A stretch of DNA of 64,000 bases. Origin: Tretioscincus oriximinensis (taxonomy: Eukaryota; Chordata; Lepidosauria; Squamata; Gymnophthalmidae). Shown piece after piece: positions 1 through 11,359 of this stretch. The translations under genes were made by a program, and so were the position numbers. Below the pieces are notes generated by a model, which searched no databases, was not told the DNA's origin, and saw only the letters and a program-made list of their open reading frames with translations. Location: positions 857,652 to 921,651 of the forward strand of contig JAJVDF010000497.1 in NCBI GenBank assembly GCA_022410635.1, given 5' to 3'. Every line of letters starts with the position of its first letter. Within the stretch, counting starts at the first letter, position 1.

Positions 1-110
1 GGATGGATGGATGGATGGATGGATGGATGGATGGATGGATGGATGGATGGATGGATGGATGGATGGATGGATGGATGGATGGATGGATGGATGGAGAGAG
101 AGAGAGAGAG
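1..110. repeat. (GGAT)n microsatellite followed by (GA)n
   Basis: The left edge is an uninterrupted tetranucleotide array of about 23 GGAT units, passing into roughly eight GA units. It opens a frame reading a repeating Met-Asp-Gly-Trp peptide, which is a by-product of the repeat. The array is cut by the window edge, so its true length is unknown. Confidence 0.97.
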
Positions 111-3100
111 AATAGGAGCCAAATGAGTTTAAGAGTGATTCAAATCATAGACAGACACCGAGGTGCTGACAGTTCACTATTGTTAGTTCATATCAGATCA
201 TAGACAGCAAGATATTGATAGTTCACAGAGAAAAAAATGGAACTGTTAAGAGATATGATTATTGATCACTCATTTGGCATGTCTGAGAATGTGGATAGAA
301 GATTCTTGTGGACTAGCAAGGCTGTATAACTTGCTCCTTAAAAACTATAAAGCAAATTTTCCTTGTTCACGTGCAGTAAAAAAGATGCAGCCCTGAGTAC
401 CTTTTTTCACTTAGCTCAACTGTTCCAAATTGGGACAATTTTCATCTGGAGCCTTCAAACTGTCAAAGCTCAAGGCTATCTGTACATGGAGGTAGAGTCC
501 NCAGCCTGTTGCTTAATTCTAGAACTTGGGGATTTGCTATTAATATGCAGCTTGACACCAGGGAGCTTTCAATATAGAATGGGTTGGCAATCTTTGGAGT
601 ATGTGCTATGGTGTATGTGCAGAACTTGCAAAAGATTCTATACTCACCTATCCAAATCCATATCCCCCACTTTATGTTTGATTATATCCTACAATAGAGG
701 CTTGTTATCTATATGTTTGCATTTACTATGGAGGACCAGGCAGAACTTCCTACGGTTTATGCCACCATACAGATGTCAGTCTCTTAGTCCAGAATGCAAT
801 CTAGAATAAAGTACAGCGCTGAAAGAGACCATATTGTACAAAAGATTTCAACAAATGTCCCAGTCATTTCAGCCGTGGCACAAGCCTGTGAATATTTCAT
901 GTAAAACTGGCTTAATTGTAGAAAATGAGCCAGTGCTGAGTACATTCTAAGCACACATGAGCAATTCTAAGTACACACTGAATATATTTCAGAAGCCTAT
1001 GATAGAGCACCAGAATGTAGTATGCTGACTTCAACAGGGCAGTCAAAACAAAGGAAGTGTCGAAAGTTTTCTCAATTACTTTCTGTATTTCCATTTGGTT
1101 TCTGACTTCTCCTTTCATCTGAATGTTTCCAGGATAGCAAACCATTCATTGAAAACAAAACTGTACCAACAATGCATATTTACAAGCAGTGTGATGTTAA
1201 GCATAAAAATTGAATACTCTACTACAGAGAGGCCCAGTTTGTGTGAGGAAGCACTGAAAGCCATTTAAAAAAAACCTTGAAGAGATATGATTCACCAAGT
1301 CAAAAAAAGAAGGGGGGAGCACACACACACCGTAATGTCTGTACTATTTGCAATGAAGGCTAGTTTGTGTTCGTTGCCCATGCAGTAATTCCCACACCAT
1401 AAATTCAGATGGAGTGCATGCAGCAAATGGATGTCTGGCTCACTATCGTTTTCTGGCTCTTAGATGTAGAAACTGACACACAAGTAAATCTCCAGCTGCT
1501 TTGAGCAAAACTATTACAAAAGTACCATTGCCTGGGAACTGTTATTAGCTCTCCTGACCGAGAGCGGCTGTTAGANTTGTGGTTTCTGCTCTGAATATTA
1601 AACTTCAGCACACAAGAGTCCTTATTGTGGGGAACACTTGGAAATGGTAATGCTAAATTGCCTTATATTTGTGGGATTTGATTGCTCCAGATGATACAGA
1701 CCAGGTCGGTGGGCCTCTTTTTCTGCATACATTTCCAGATTATAAATCATGCCTTTGACAGTATATCTACCATAACCACTTCTCANTTTCCATAGGTACA
1801 TTCTTTATATTACAGCTAGCAATTGCCATTCCAAGCCATTCATGTGAATGACACCCATTTTGGATAATTTATAGGGAAAAGAGCTAAATCCAAGGTACTG
1901 TAGATGCCTGATTTTATTAACATGCAAGTGTACAAAATATGGGATGGCTTTCAGAGTGCTATTAAAAAAGGCAATTATGCAATTTTCTTATACTGCTGAA
2001 CTGAATTTTCTTTACTCTTTTTTTTCTTGGTGAACTTTTCCAAGGTATTAGTAAGACTTTGGGGGACGCAGATTAGCTCTCCGGTGCAATCTCTATTTCA
2101 CTTTGTTTCATTATTATTTTAACTCTGTTCTCACCTCCAATCAGCTGCTGTTTCTACACCATTAAAAAAAGGCACTCAAGGAGTGTGAAACGGTCATGGA
2201 TAACATCTTCCCACCGTGTAATCCATGGGATTGGAGTTGTCAAAAAGTCATTTTGCTGCATGAGTAACATTTTCCCCCTCTTTGTGGGTTCCACTGTTAA
2301 AAGTCTTCATGTGGCTAGAAAGTAGTCCCTTTTATTGTGCAAAAGGAAACTACCCTCACTTGTGATTTGCATATTCTTTGACGAACCCTGGCTCCTTTGC
2401 CAGAGTAACCAATCATGATGGTGTCATCGTCTTTTCTGCTTTTTTTATTGGCAGTGGGTGGAATCAGGAGCTAGAGAACCAGTATAGAGGAAGGATTAGA
2501 GACAAGAAAGGTGGGTATGGGGATAGTATCCACTCGTTTTATAGGTGTTCTTATTTTTCAAGTGGCTACTGGGGTTCACATGCAAAAGATTCATCCAAAA
2601 GTGAGTCCCGCCTCAGAAGGTTTGGGTACCACAGCCTTAAAGACTTCATTCTTCTATCCCTTATTCTCAAGAGTTAGGCAACGGAAGAACAGAGCATTGG
2701 GTCCAATTTCTTTTTTCACCGTGTTACACACAGTCCCCAAGGAGGGGAAGATGTACAGATCTCGGAATTTAAACCAGTCTGAGAACATTTTATGATGCTT
2801 CTTCTGCTTATTCTGAATGTTTGTCTACCAAACATTGCTAATGGNTTAAGAAGGAACAAGAGGATTGTACTGCCTCATTCATCCATGTCCTGTTGAAAAG
2901 TCGTGAAGCAGGATCATCAGTGAAGTAATGGCATAATTTGCCCAATCATTGTTTAACACTTCTTAGTACATGCACAAGGATATGCCACTATTCTTAAGAC
3001 AACATATTCAAATAATATTAACTGTAAAAATAAATAAAGTAAAATAAAAGCTAATTAACAATGGAAGTTGAATGGTTCTGGGCAATATCAAATATTGTCA

Positions 3101-3558
3101 ATAGTAATTATATATCCTGGTGCTTCGCTGGATCACCTTTCTGCTTATGGTGATACAATTGTTAACAGCGATGGCTGATGCCGTTTGGGGCTGGGGTGGG
3201 GGGAGGGCTCAGGTTCCAACAGCCTCGACAAAGTTAGGAAAGCAGCTGGGTGGAGGCACATTCAAGCACTTACTGGTTTCTCTCTCAGTCTGCAAGTTGA
3301 ATGTCAATACAAAATGGTACCTCTACGGGACTGAGAGAGAGACTGTAGCCCCGCCTAGGTAGCCCTCCCATTGGTTTTAGGATTGGCAACCCCTTTTGCC
3401 AATTAATTTTTTTTATTTGTTGGCAGCTCCTCTATGAAAGGAGATCTTATCATTGATTTTAATCTGAGTGTTCGCCGAACCCCGCAAACCCAGAGGCCAG
3501 CCGCCACTGANTGTTACCCATTACTGTTTTGGTTGTGTCTGTTGATAAGCATAATGAA
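111..3558. other. No gene recognised; AT-rich unique-looking DNA
   Basis: I see no recognisable repeat family, RNA gene or exon with splice sites here. A 148-codon open frame at 363-809 (+) has no domain or motif I recognise. A short (AC)n run lies near 1320. The open frame around 2378-2795 (+) overlaps a second frame and looks like chance. A (TTTTATTT)-type A/T-rich stretch follows a GC-rich 3180-3360 segment without clear meaning. Confidence 0.5.
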
Positions 3559-3559
3559 G

Positions 3560-3732
3560 CCCTAGTGGAGCCTTATCCTGGGCTGTCCCTCAGAATAGGA
3601 GTCTGCCAACTACATACCAGTGTAGGCTATGGCAGGCCTCAAATGGGGCCTGCCATAATCTCTCCTGGCATGCAGAAGGCCAAGCTCTGAGANCGAGATG
3701 TGACCCAGAATAAGGCTCCGTGTGGATGGGAC
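3560..3732. mobile_element. Hairpin MITE, GGAGCCTTATYCTGGG family
   Basis: The left end (3560-3582) and right end (3703-3730) are imperfect inverted repeats centred on GGAGCCTTATCCTGGG and its complement CCCAGAATAAGGCTCC. The interior carries CAGAATAGGAGTCTGCCAAC and CAGTGTAGGCTATGGCAGGC. Almost the same interior recurs at 42028-42075, and the terminal motif recurs at 42217-42320 and 53055-53100, so this is a dispersed non-autonomous family. No transposase is visible, the superfamily is unresolved and I see no clear target-site duplication. Confidence 0.6.
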
Positions 3733-3734
3733 CA

Positions 3735-4494
3735 TAATGTCAGCTATTTTCAGTTGCTACTTCAGTTGTGGAAAAGAAAATTGATAATATTGTGTGATTT
3801 TTTTATTAATACCTCCTTATATCTGTGATGCATGCAGGTAGTGAATTCACTTGAACAGGAAACTGCAGCTATGTTGCGCGATGACAACAGTGTGTAGGCA
3901 GGCCTCTATGCTGCAATTACTGGAATTCACTTTACTATAGAGATGTTCTTGGTGGCAGTTCAATACATGTAACTGAAGATCAGCATGATATCAGGTCATT
4001 TAATCTTAATTGCCCCATATAGCACATTGTATTTATATTCTAAAGTGTACAGAAATTTTAAGAGGCTTTATATTTATTTAGCATTTGCATTCTACATTTC
4101 CTCCCAAGAAGCTCAAAATGTGAACATAATTTCCGACTTCCCTGTTTTGTTTGAACGATGAGCCTGAGATGTACAAGAAGATAAAATGTCATTTTACATC
4201 TTCAGGTTTTGTACAGAAAACCAGAGAAACCTTTTCAAAACCTTTTTTTCTGATTTTCAGTCCCATTCAAACCCTGTTTTCTTGGTTTTCAGGCCTGTTC
4301 TTCAGGATTCTTGAATAGCACATGTGTGGCTGTGGTCACCGAGTTCGTGAAGTTTTCAGGAACTAGATTAGTAAATACAGTATCGGGGCAGTGAAGTCCA
4401 TTGCAAACTGGATGTCCTGAGAAAATTACTTACAGATAACAATAGAAAAGTGCAAAACTTTGTTTTGATCTTGTAATAACCTCTTACCCTCTCT
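3735..4494. other. No gene; LINE-tail-like fragment at 4068-4125
   Basis: The segment 4068-4125 reads, on the minus strand, like a degraded LINE 3' tail: a CTTGGGAGGAAA-type stretch followed by an A/T-rich TAAATAAATA run. It resembles the tails at 17063, 37753 and 61289. The remainder is AT-rich and unrecognised. Confidence 0.35.
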
Positions 4495-4816
4495 TAAGTG
4501 CAGTGGCACAGAGATTAGGAAAAAGCCTTTCAACAACAGGGATGTCTCCTTTCGAGGCCCATGTGTCTGCCATGTAAAGGACAAAGAGCCCTCTACTGGC
4601 CTTAGCTTTAGCCATCCTAGCTGTTTGAAAGTAAGTACTCGCAAGTTGATGAACAGGTACTGTTGCAATGTGATGGGGAAGATAGAATGTACGCTTTCAG
4701 ATAAAAAGTAGCTTATAAGCCACTTTGCAACCCTTCAGGTGAGAAAGGCAGGGTATAAAACCACAGTTCTTTTTCTCCTTCTCCTTCTTTCCCTTCTCCT
4801 CCTCCTCCTTCTCAGC
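4495..4816 (+). mobile_element. tRNA-derived SINE with (CTT)n tail, SINE-A family
   Basis: This is a complete but diverged copy of the window's most frequent SINE, here called SINE-A. The head has a tRNA-like A box (CAGTGGCACAGAGATTAGG), a weak B box near TTTCGAGGCCC and the body motif TAGCTTTAGCCATCCTAGCTG. It ends with AAGGCAGGGTATAAAACCAC and a long CTT/CTC tail (4770-4815). The family resembles Sauria SINEs, whose 3' ends are known to derive from RTE-BovB LINEs. I infer that link from memory of the GGGTATAA tail and could not align it. The open frames over the pyrimidine tail are artefacts. Confidence 0.75.
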
Positions 4817-5059
4817 AAAGGCAAAGCATGGGACAAGTGCAGGCACTTACCATTTTGGATATTTACTTGTATGATGATGTACACTGGTACAATGCCTGTG
4901 ATTGTGCATGCATGGCTGCCACTTTTGCCTGTTTTGGTCCTGTCCATGTGAGATGGCCATTTGTAAGATGGCGGACTGCAGGAGCAAAGATCCAGACAAA
5001 GTAAGCCCTTCTACTATTTCAGGAAAAAAATATTCCTACTTTAATGATACCATGAAATA

Positions 5060-5155
5060 TCAGCTCTTAATCTCAGGGCTATGTTGGGATTGCTATGGAC
5101 ATGTTTGGAAATTTCAGCATAGCCGCAAGCTAATCCCACATTTGAGCCCCTGACT
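5060..5155. mobile_element. Short dyad element, GGGATTGCCATAGACA family
   Basis: Arms at about 5075-5098 and 5104-5124 pair imperfectly around GGGATTGCTATGGACATG. The same dyad occurs at 14205-14275 and 51005-51085, so the three loci form a family of small palindromes. I infer a MITE. Ends and duplication are not resolved. Confidence 0.45.
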
Positions 5156-5159
5156 TGAT

Positions 5160-5628
5160 AGGGTAGAAATAGAGATACACATATTGTTTTCACATTTTTA
5201 TGTGTTAGCACAAAACATGGAGCACTCTGTCTGACATAAATCAAGTGATTTTGGATTGGAAGAAAGAGATGGTGGGGACCACACTGGCAACCACCTACAT
5301 GATGGCTACTAGACTTGGTCTAAATTCCAAACCTTGAAATGAAACGAACAACCCNTTCTTGGAGCATTGTGAAACGGTGCGGAGCTTCATGAACTGTGCC
5401 CATGTTAGATAGCAGGACTAGTGAACAGTTTAGAACCCAGGGAAAAACACATCAAATTAATTACCTATGCAGTGCAATTCTTGCTAAGGCCCATGTGACT
5501 TCAGCATTTTCTAGGAGGACAAATACTCCATATAGAGATCCTGTGTTCCCTGGTAGGAGCTGGTTGAGTCCATATGCCAGTGATTTCTTGGACAATCCAT
5601 GAGTTTTAGAGAGTTGTCTGGCTTGAAA
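5160..5628. other. No feature recognised
   Basis: Unassigned DNA upstream of the CR1/L2 nest. The part from about 5500 could be further CR1 sequence, but I cannot align it with confidence. Confidence 0.4.
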
Positions 5629-5629
5629 A

Positions 5630-5699
5630 GACAAAGGCAATTTTGTTGTCTTTTGTTGAAATGCGGTGAAATTGGTGAGCCACTTATCAGTCAGAATGC
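5630..5699 (+). mobile_element. CR1 LINE 3' region, left part (split by L2)
   Basis: The stretch AAATTGGTGAGCCACTTATC followed by CAGTCAGAATG matches the CR1 3' region seen whole at about 15860-15900, where it reads CAATTGGTGGGCCACTT and GACAGAATG. The copy breaks off here and the expected continuation resumes at 7227 after the L2 element. The CR1 was therefore present first. Confidence 0.6.
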
Positions 5700-7064
5700 A
5701 GAGGGCTTCCCTGGATCCGGAGGTCCTGAATAACTACCGCCCGGTGGCGAATATACCATACCTGGGCAAGGCCTTGGAGAGGGTGGTGGCCGCCCAGCTG
5801 CAGGCTCGCTTGGATGAAGCTGATTATCTAGATCCTTGTCAATCCGGCTTCAGGGGGGGGGGTCGGCACTGAGACAGCCTTGGTCGCCCTGATGGATGAC
5901 CTACTCCAGGAGAGAGACAGGGGCAATGGGTCTCTGTTGATACTCCTGGATCTCTCAGCGGCTTTCGATACCATCGATCATGGTATCCTTCTGGAACGTC
6001 TTCGGGGGCTGGGATTGGGAGGTACTGTCTTGCAGTGGTTCTCTTCCTACCTCCGGGGACGACTCCAGAGGATAGCAATGGGGGACTGCGTATCGACACC
6101 CTGGGTGCTCTCGTGTGGAGTGCCTCAGGGTTCGATCCTGTCTCCCATGCTCTTTAACATCTACATGAAGCCGCTGGGTGAGGTCATCAGGCGGTTTGGA
6201 GTGGGGTGCCATCAATATGCTGATGACACCCAGCTCTACCTTGCCATGCCATCAGAATCAGGTGAGGCTGTAGCGGTGCTGGACTGTTGCCTGGAGGCGG
6301 TCAAGGGCTGGATGGGATCTAACAAATTGAGGCTGAACCCTGACAAGACGGAAGTGCTATTGGTAAAGGGATCCCGTGTCCAGAAACTTGATAGACACCC
6401 GGTTCTTGATGGAGCAGGTTTGCTCCAGAAGGAACAGGTGCGTGATCTGGGGGTCCTTCTAGACTCGTCACTGTCACTTGAAGGTCAGGTGGCAGCGACA
6501 GCTAGAACGGCCTTTTCCTATTTACGATTGGTCCGCCAGTTGCGGCCGTTCCTGGACAGGGGNTCCTTGGCCATGGTTCTTCATGCTCTGGTAACCTCCA
6601 GATTAGACTACTGCAATGCACTCTACGTGGGGCTTCCCTTGAAGACGGTTTGGAGGCTGGAGCTAGTGCAGAATGCAGCAGCCCGTCTTTTATCGGGTGT
6701 GTCTGGCCGGACGTCCATCACGCCGGTCCTCAAAGAACTGCACTGGCTACCTATTCGCTACCGAGCCCAATTCAAGGTGCTTATACTGACGTATAAAGCC
6801 CTAAACGGTTTGGGTCCTGAATACTTGAGGGAACGCCTTTTCCCATATAGTCCTGCCCGGTCTCTGCGATCAGAAGGAGAGGGCCTTCTAGTTGTCCCCT
6901 CCTGCTCTAAGATAAGAGGGGCGGGGGCGCGGGGAAGAGCCTTCTCGGTAGTGGCCCCGATATTATGGAACGGCCTCCCCTCGGAAGCACGCCAGGCGCC
7001 GTCTTTACTATCTTTTAGGCGCCTGGTAAAGACCTGTCTCTTCACCCGGGCCTTTTCATGTTAG
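5666..7064 (+). pseudogene. L2 reverse transcriptase ORF fragment, one frameshift
   Basis: The coding remnant of the L2 element covers RT fingers/palm, thumb and the C-terminal region of the L2 polyprotein. Frame one (to 5872) carries NYRPVANIPYLGKALERVVA and DPCQSGFR. Frame two (5880-7064, 394 codons) carries LLDLSAAFDTIDH (RT motif A), CGVPQGSILSPMLFNIYM (motif B region), QYADDTQLY with the catalytic Asp pair near codons 115-116 (motif C), then LVTSRLDYCNALYVGLP, QNAAARLLSG and LHWLPIRYRAQFK, which are typical of L2-clade proteins. The two frames meet at a run of ten G at 5853-5862, where one extra G explains the shift. That could be a real mutation or a homopolymer assembly error. One ambiguous base lies at 6563. 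With the N-terminal endonuclease missing, the copy cannot be autonomous. It is not a host gene. Confidence 0.88.
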
Positions 7065-7226
7065 CCCCCCCACCAGAGGACGACATTTTTAATAGTTGTG
7101 TTTTATGATTTTAATCTTGTGAAGGTCATGGCGACCCGAATTTTTTAATTTTTGTAAGCCGCCCTGGACACCTTCGGGGGGAAGGGCGGGGTAAAAATCT
7201 TTTAAATAAAATAAATAAAATAAATA
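5700..7226 (+). mobile_element. L2-clade LINE, 5'-truncated, with RT frame and 3' tail
   Basis: This is a 1.5 kb non-LTR retrotransposon copy lacking the endonuclease and the 5' half. It begins within the RT domain at LNNYRPVANIPYLGKALERV and ends with a short 3' UTR. The last block reads GCCGCCCTGGACACCTTCGG, then GGGCGGGGTAAAAAT, then an AAATA-rich tail. It sits inside an older CR1 copy (5630-5699 and 7227-7272). The reading frame is open except for one shift, so the insertion looks much younger than the CR1 and than the other L2 pieces in the window. I found no target-site duplication. That fits L2/CR1-type elements, which often leave little or none. Confidence 0.9.
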
Positions 7227-7272
7227 GATGAACTGTGGCCTGATTCAGCAGGGCTCCTTTTATGTTCTTAAG
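7227..7272 (+). mobile_element. CR1 LINE 3' terminus, right part (split by L2)
   Basis: CTGTGGCCTGATTCAGCAGG followed by GCTCCTTTTATGTTCTTAAG is the terminal block of the CR1 family. It begins directly after the L2 A-rich tail and completes the copy broken at 5699. Confidence 0.75.
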
Positions 7273-7274
7273 TT

Positions 7275-8300
7275 CATGATTTTTGTGGCAGTGATAACGG
7301 CAGCATCCNTGTAGGGATGGCAGGGATGGGGAGGTGAGCAGGACCATAAATTGTGTCCTGGTCTGGAATTTTTGGATAATGACAACCCTGCCTTAAGGTA
7401 TGGATGTAAGCTGCCATAGAGTGGCCATACGCAGTTTGATTATGCATTTTGAAAGAGGCTGCTGGTATTTCGCTTGCAGTACTAGAGAACAATTTGTTTA
7501 TTCCTCTGCAGTGATTGAGAAGTAGCCAAGTGGCGCACACTTTCCCTGAATTACACTACATTTGGCTGAGCACAGAATGGAGCAATCGGTCATCATCCCT
7601 TTTATTGCTGATGTCATATTGCAGTGGAAGAAACATTGTGCAAGTATTAATCTAATAGTCACATAATGAGACAGCTGAGGGTTATCCAGGGCTCTGTGTT
7701 AAGAATGATTAAAAGCTGTGAAATTGTATTTAATAGTTACAGTCCAAGTTTTAGCTCTAAGATTGTGCCCAGTAATTCCTTTTGATTTTCTTTCCAATTT
7801 AGCACCGACTATTCTTCAAGGAGCAGCAGAGCACAATTCTTTCACTGTCCAACCTATTATTATGCTTGATAAAATAGCTCTCTTCACTAGAGAACAGCCT
7901 CATTTCTATTTAACTTTTTGATTTCTATACTAGTAATTAGCTGTAGCTACATTTTTATGAAACCCAAAAGGTATCATAAAGACAGTTTCACCCTCCCTGT
8001 CTACAGTTGTTCCCCACAGTTTGCTCCACCCAGTCTTTTTGTGACATGACAGTAATATTTGCTCTTCTTCATGACTGTATCTTTTCCAGTCTGCTGCCCT
8101 CACATGTACTTCCTTAGTCTGTGCTAGCATGTGACAGAGATGTGCAAAGTCCATTTTACATTTGCAAACTTCATATAACAGATGTTCTCAAATGAGTTCG
8201 CATCAAATCAAACAGTTCGTTGTTCGTCTGTCTTGATTTTGATCAAGCCAAAACCCAACCTCAGTGGACACAAACAACAATTGTTTGATCAAACAGTTTG
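7275..8300. other. No feature recognised
   Basis: Unassigned AT-rich DNA between the CR1/L2 nest and the decayed minus-strand LINE. The 8170-8300 stretch with repeated CAAACAGTTCG / CAAACAGTTTG words could be the degraded 3' part of that LINE. Confidence 0.4.
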
Positions 8301-9560
8301 TGCATATCAAAAGAAAAAGAGGCATAAACTGCACACCCAGATTGCGAGATTCCTAACAGCAGGAATGGAGACATTGTTGACAAGTAGGGAAGAAAGAGAC
8401 AGTGAGGGAAGGGCACACAGGGAAAATTATTAATTGAGTTTTAGTCATATTGAATTTAAGCGTGTGACTGGTCATCCAGTCAGAGGTTGTGGTGAGACAC
8501 TAGCTATGAGATTCAATGGAAGTCAGGGGTAAAGAGGTAAAACAGTATGTCATCAGCATAAAGAGGATACTGAAAGCCTAAGGATTGGATGAGATGCCCC
8601 AAAGAAGAAGTGTAAAGGGAAAAGAGTAGCGGGCCCAAATCTGAGGCTTGAGAAACCCCAGTGAAGAGAGTGAAAGAGGAAGAAAGTTGGTTGCTGATGG
8701 ATACTTTAAAGAACAATTAGATAAGTAAGATGAAAACCAGTGTAGAACAGAACACTGAAATCCAAAGTGGCAAAGAGTGTCAAGAAGAAGAGTATGAGGA
8801 CAGTGTCAAAGGCAGAACACAGGTCCAAGAGAATTGGAACTGAGTAGAAATCTTTAGATTTGGAAAGGAGAAGGTTGTCTGTAATCTTACTTACGGCAGT
8901 TTCCATTGAGTGGAGAGTGTGGAAACCAGACTGGAAAGGATCTAGGATGGGAGAAGAAGCCAGAGTGTGCATACACCACACTTTCCAGAACTTTAGAAAG
9001 AAAAGATAACAGACAGATAAGGTGATAATTTATAAAGCAGGAAGAGTAGAGTGTGGGTCTTTTAAGTAAAGGAGTAACAATAGCCTTTTTGTAATCTGAT
9101 GGGAAGGAACCAGTCGAAAGAGTTAAGTTAATAATATGTAAAAGGTGGGGAAGAATGGTGGGGTCTACAGAAAGGACAAGATGGGAAGAACCAGATCAAG
9201 AAGACAGATGGAAGGATTGGAAAAATGGGTAATATGTGATTAAGTTCCAAAAGTGAAGAGGGGCAAAAGCTAGAGATGGTGGGGAAAGGGGAAGGCTGAG
9301 GGAAAGACTGAAAGATAGATGGGACTACAGACAGGAACTCGGAGTAGAGATAATCTTTTAATTAAAGAAAAAGGCAAAGTCCTGAGATGAAAGTGTTGGA
9401 GAGGGTGAAGGAGGTGGAAGTTTTAAAAGTGAGGAAAATGTAGAGAAAAGATGTTGAGGTTGCTGAGCATTTTGAAGAATAATGGAAGAGAAATACTTCT
9501 GTTTTGCTAGAATCAAAGTGGAAGAAAAGGTGATGTTGTAAATACAGTAGGTTCAATTTC
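8300..9560 (-). mobile_element. Old, decayed L2-like LINE RT region
   Basis: Minus-strand conceptual translation shows RT landmarks in the right order despite stops and shifts. A block resembling FPSDYKKAIVTPLLK followed by a degraded NYRP-like stretch lies near 9010-9110. PFQSGFHTLHSMETAVSKIT and ILLDLCSAFDTV (motif A) lie within 8706-8981, and GPLLFSLYTSSLG with YADDILFYL (motif C) within 8513-8716. A faint LDD/SQSGCAVYA-like block at 8330-8450 corresponds to the NLGV region. A frame at 9362-9556 upstream is less clear. Domain order and wording fit the L2 clade, but it is far more diverged than the copy at 5700. It is inactive. The 5' and 3' limits are estimates. Confidence 0.7.
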
Positions 9561-9725
9561 TTTTTGCCTTTATTATAATCTGATAGTGGTCCTGGGGTAA
9601 AAAAAAAGAAAACATTGCAAAGCAGGCACGTCTGACATTCGGCCCTAGNGACCTAGTAATGAGATCCCACAATACCCAAAGTTCTATAGTGTTTTGTGTG
9701 GACTCGAGCTATATTTTTGTTACTT

Positions 9726-9813
9726 ATATATACTGCTCAAAACAATTAAGGGAACACTTTAACATACACCGTTACGTTAAAGTGTTCCCTTAATTATTTT
9801 GAGCAGTATATAT
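9726..9813. mobile_element. Near-perfect 38-bp palindrome, Tc1-like TIR mini-element
   Basis: The left arm (9726-9763) and right arm (9776-9813) are reverse complements over 38 bases with one mismatch by eye, separated by a 12-base loop. The terminal words ACTGCTCAAAACAATTAAGG and GGAACACTTTAAC match my memory of the ends of vertebrate Tc1-like transposons (ACTGCTCAAAAAAATTAAGG). Flanking TA repeats fit insertion at TA. There is no transposase, so it is a solo pair of ends or a very short MITE. A single diverged end lies at 17129-17172. The RNA of either strand would form a strong stem. Confidence 0.8.
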
Positions 9814-9814
9814 T

Positions 9815-10317
9815 AATCATGTTACATATTTTCTATTATATATGGTCCAAGACAAATCCTCTCCACTCAGACCTGCACAGGGAAGCCAAAAAGTTGGATA
9901 CACCTGTTGTAAAGATTGTTTGGGCTTCATGAAAAAAACAGGAAAAGATAAGAAATATTTTGTGCTTAAGATGTACTATTACTACACAACTTTGCAAATC
10001 TTCTGCTCAGTTCCTGGTTGTGTGAAAATCTTTAACCTCATTATTATTATTACTTGGGAAGCACAGTTCACATTTTTACACTGGTAGTTTTGTTACTTCT
10101 TTGACTCAGAAACTTTATTTTCAGCAGTTTAGCAGTAGCTCTCTCATCAGAAATTCACAGCAGGATGAAAAAATACCTGAGTCCAGGAGTTAATTATATA
10201 AAAATATGTTCTCAAAAAATTCATTTCTCCCCTCAGGGTTGTGAGTTAGAAAGCATATCCTTGTGTAAGATTTCAACCTTTTCTGCTATAACTGAAATAT
10301 AGCTCTGTTACACTGTT

Positions 10318-10318
<1 letters not shown>
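9815..10318. other. No feature recognised
   Basis: An 81-codon frame (9842-10087) has no recognisable domain. Otherwise AT-rich unassigned sequence. Confidence 0.4.
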
Positions 10319-10494
<176 letters not shown>

Positions 10495-10734
10495 AGGCAA
10501 TTTTAATTCATAATGTGTGTCAATTACTATTGATAGCTTGGAATATTTTTAAATGATTACATTACAGGCATGTCAAACTCCACTCAGTAGGAACTTTTGA
10601 AAGGATTTTATCGAGCAAACCAAGAAAGTTAGAAGACTACGTTATTTGAAGGAAAACCTCTTCCCAAACACACCTGCCCATACCAACAAGATTTTCTGAT
10701 GAGACTTTCATAATGGCCAAATGTTATAAACTTA

Positions 10735-11005
10735 TTAAGGGGCCATGGATACATAGGAGGGCCTTCTCTGTGATAGCCCTCAGGTTGTGGAATGATCTCC
10801 CCTCTGATGTGTGTAAGGCATCTATGCTATACATGTTCAGATGCCTGGTGAAGATGCACCTGTTTACCCTTGTTTGACTGGGCTAAAATTCCACTCTCCT
10901 TGGTGATTCTGTTACTAGTTTTAACTGTTCATTTTAATTGATTTTATAATCTTTTACTGTCATCTGGATATAGGGTGGAATATAAACATAAGTAAATAAA
11001 AATAT
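10735..11005 (+). mobile_element. L2 LINE 3' end fragment
   Basis: Translation of 10756-10878 gives RRAFSVIALRLWNDLPSDV followed by a FRCLVKMHLFTL-like block and a stop. This parallels RAFSVVAPILWNGLPSEA and FRRLVKTCLFT at the end of the L2 ORF at 5700-7064. A 3' UTR follows, ending in ATAGGGTGGAATATAAAC and AAATAA-type repeats. The copy is 5'-truncated and older than the 5700 element. Confidence 0.8.
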
Positions 11006-11359
11006 ATACTATGTATAGATATGTGTAAGAGTCAAAATTACCATAGATCTGGGTGGAGCAAATTAGTGTTCTGAGTTTAGTTCTGTCAGGTAGTATCAAC
11101 CTCCCAGAATATTACATAAAGTTGTAAATATTCTCAAGTCAAGCTTTCCTCAAATTGTTGAGTACCTCAAATTATTGAGCACTACACTTCCTACAAATAT
11201 CCATATGACATCACCCGCACTGAATTGCCAGCATTTGCTTTTTCTGAATTGTCTAGGTGAACTTTTTTCTTAAAAAATAATAAAATTTGTGCCTGCAGTT
11301 CTAAACTGACATTCTACAAGGACTTGTTCACATCCACAGTAGTATAAAGATTGCATCAA

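Noticed and set aside
363..809. 148-codon open frame
   Set aside because: No domain, no splice context, hydrophobic chance-like composition and one ambiguous base. Not supported as a gene.
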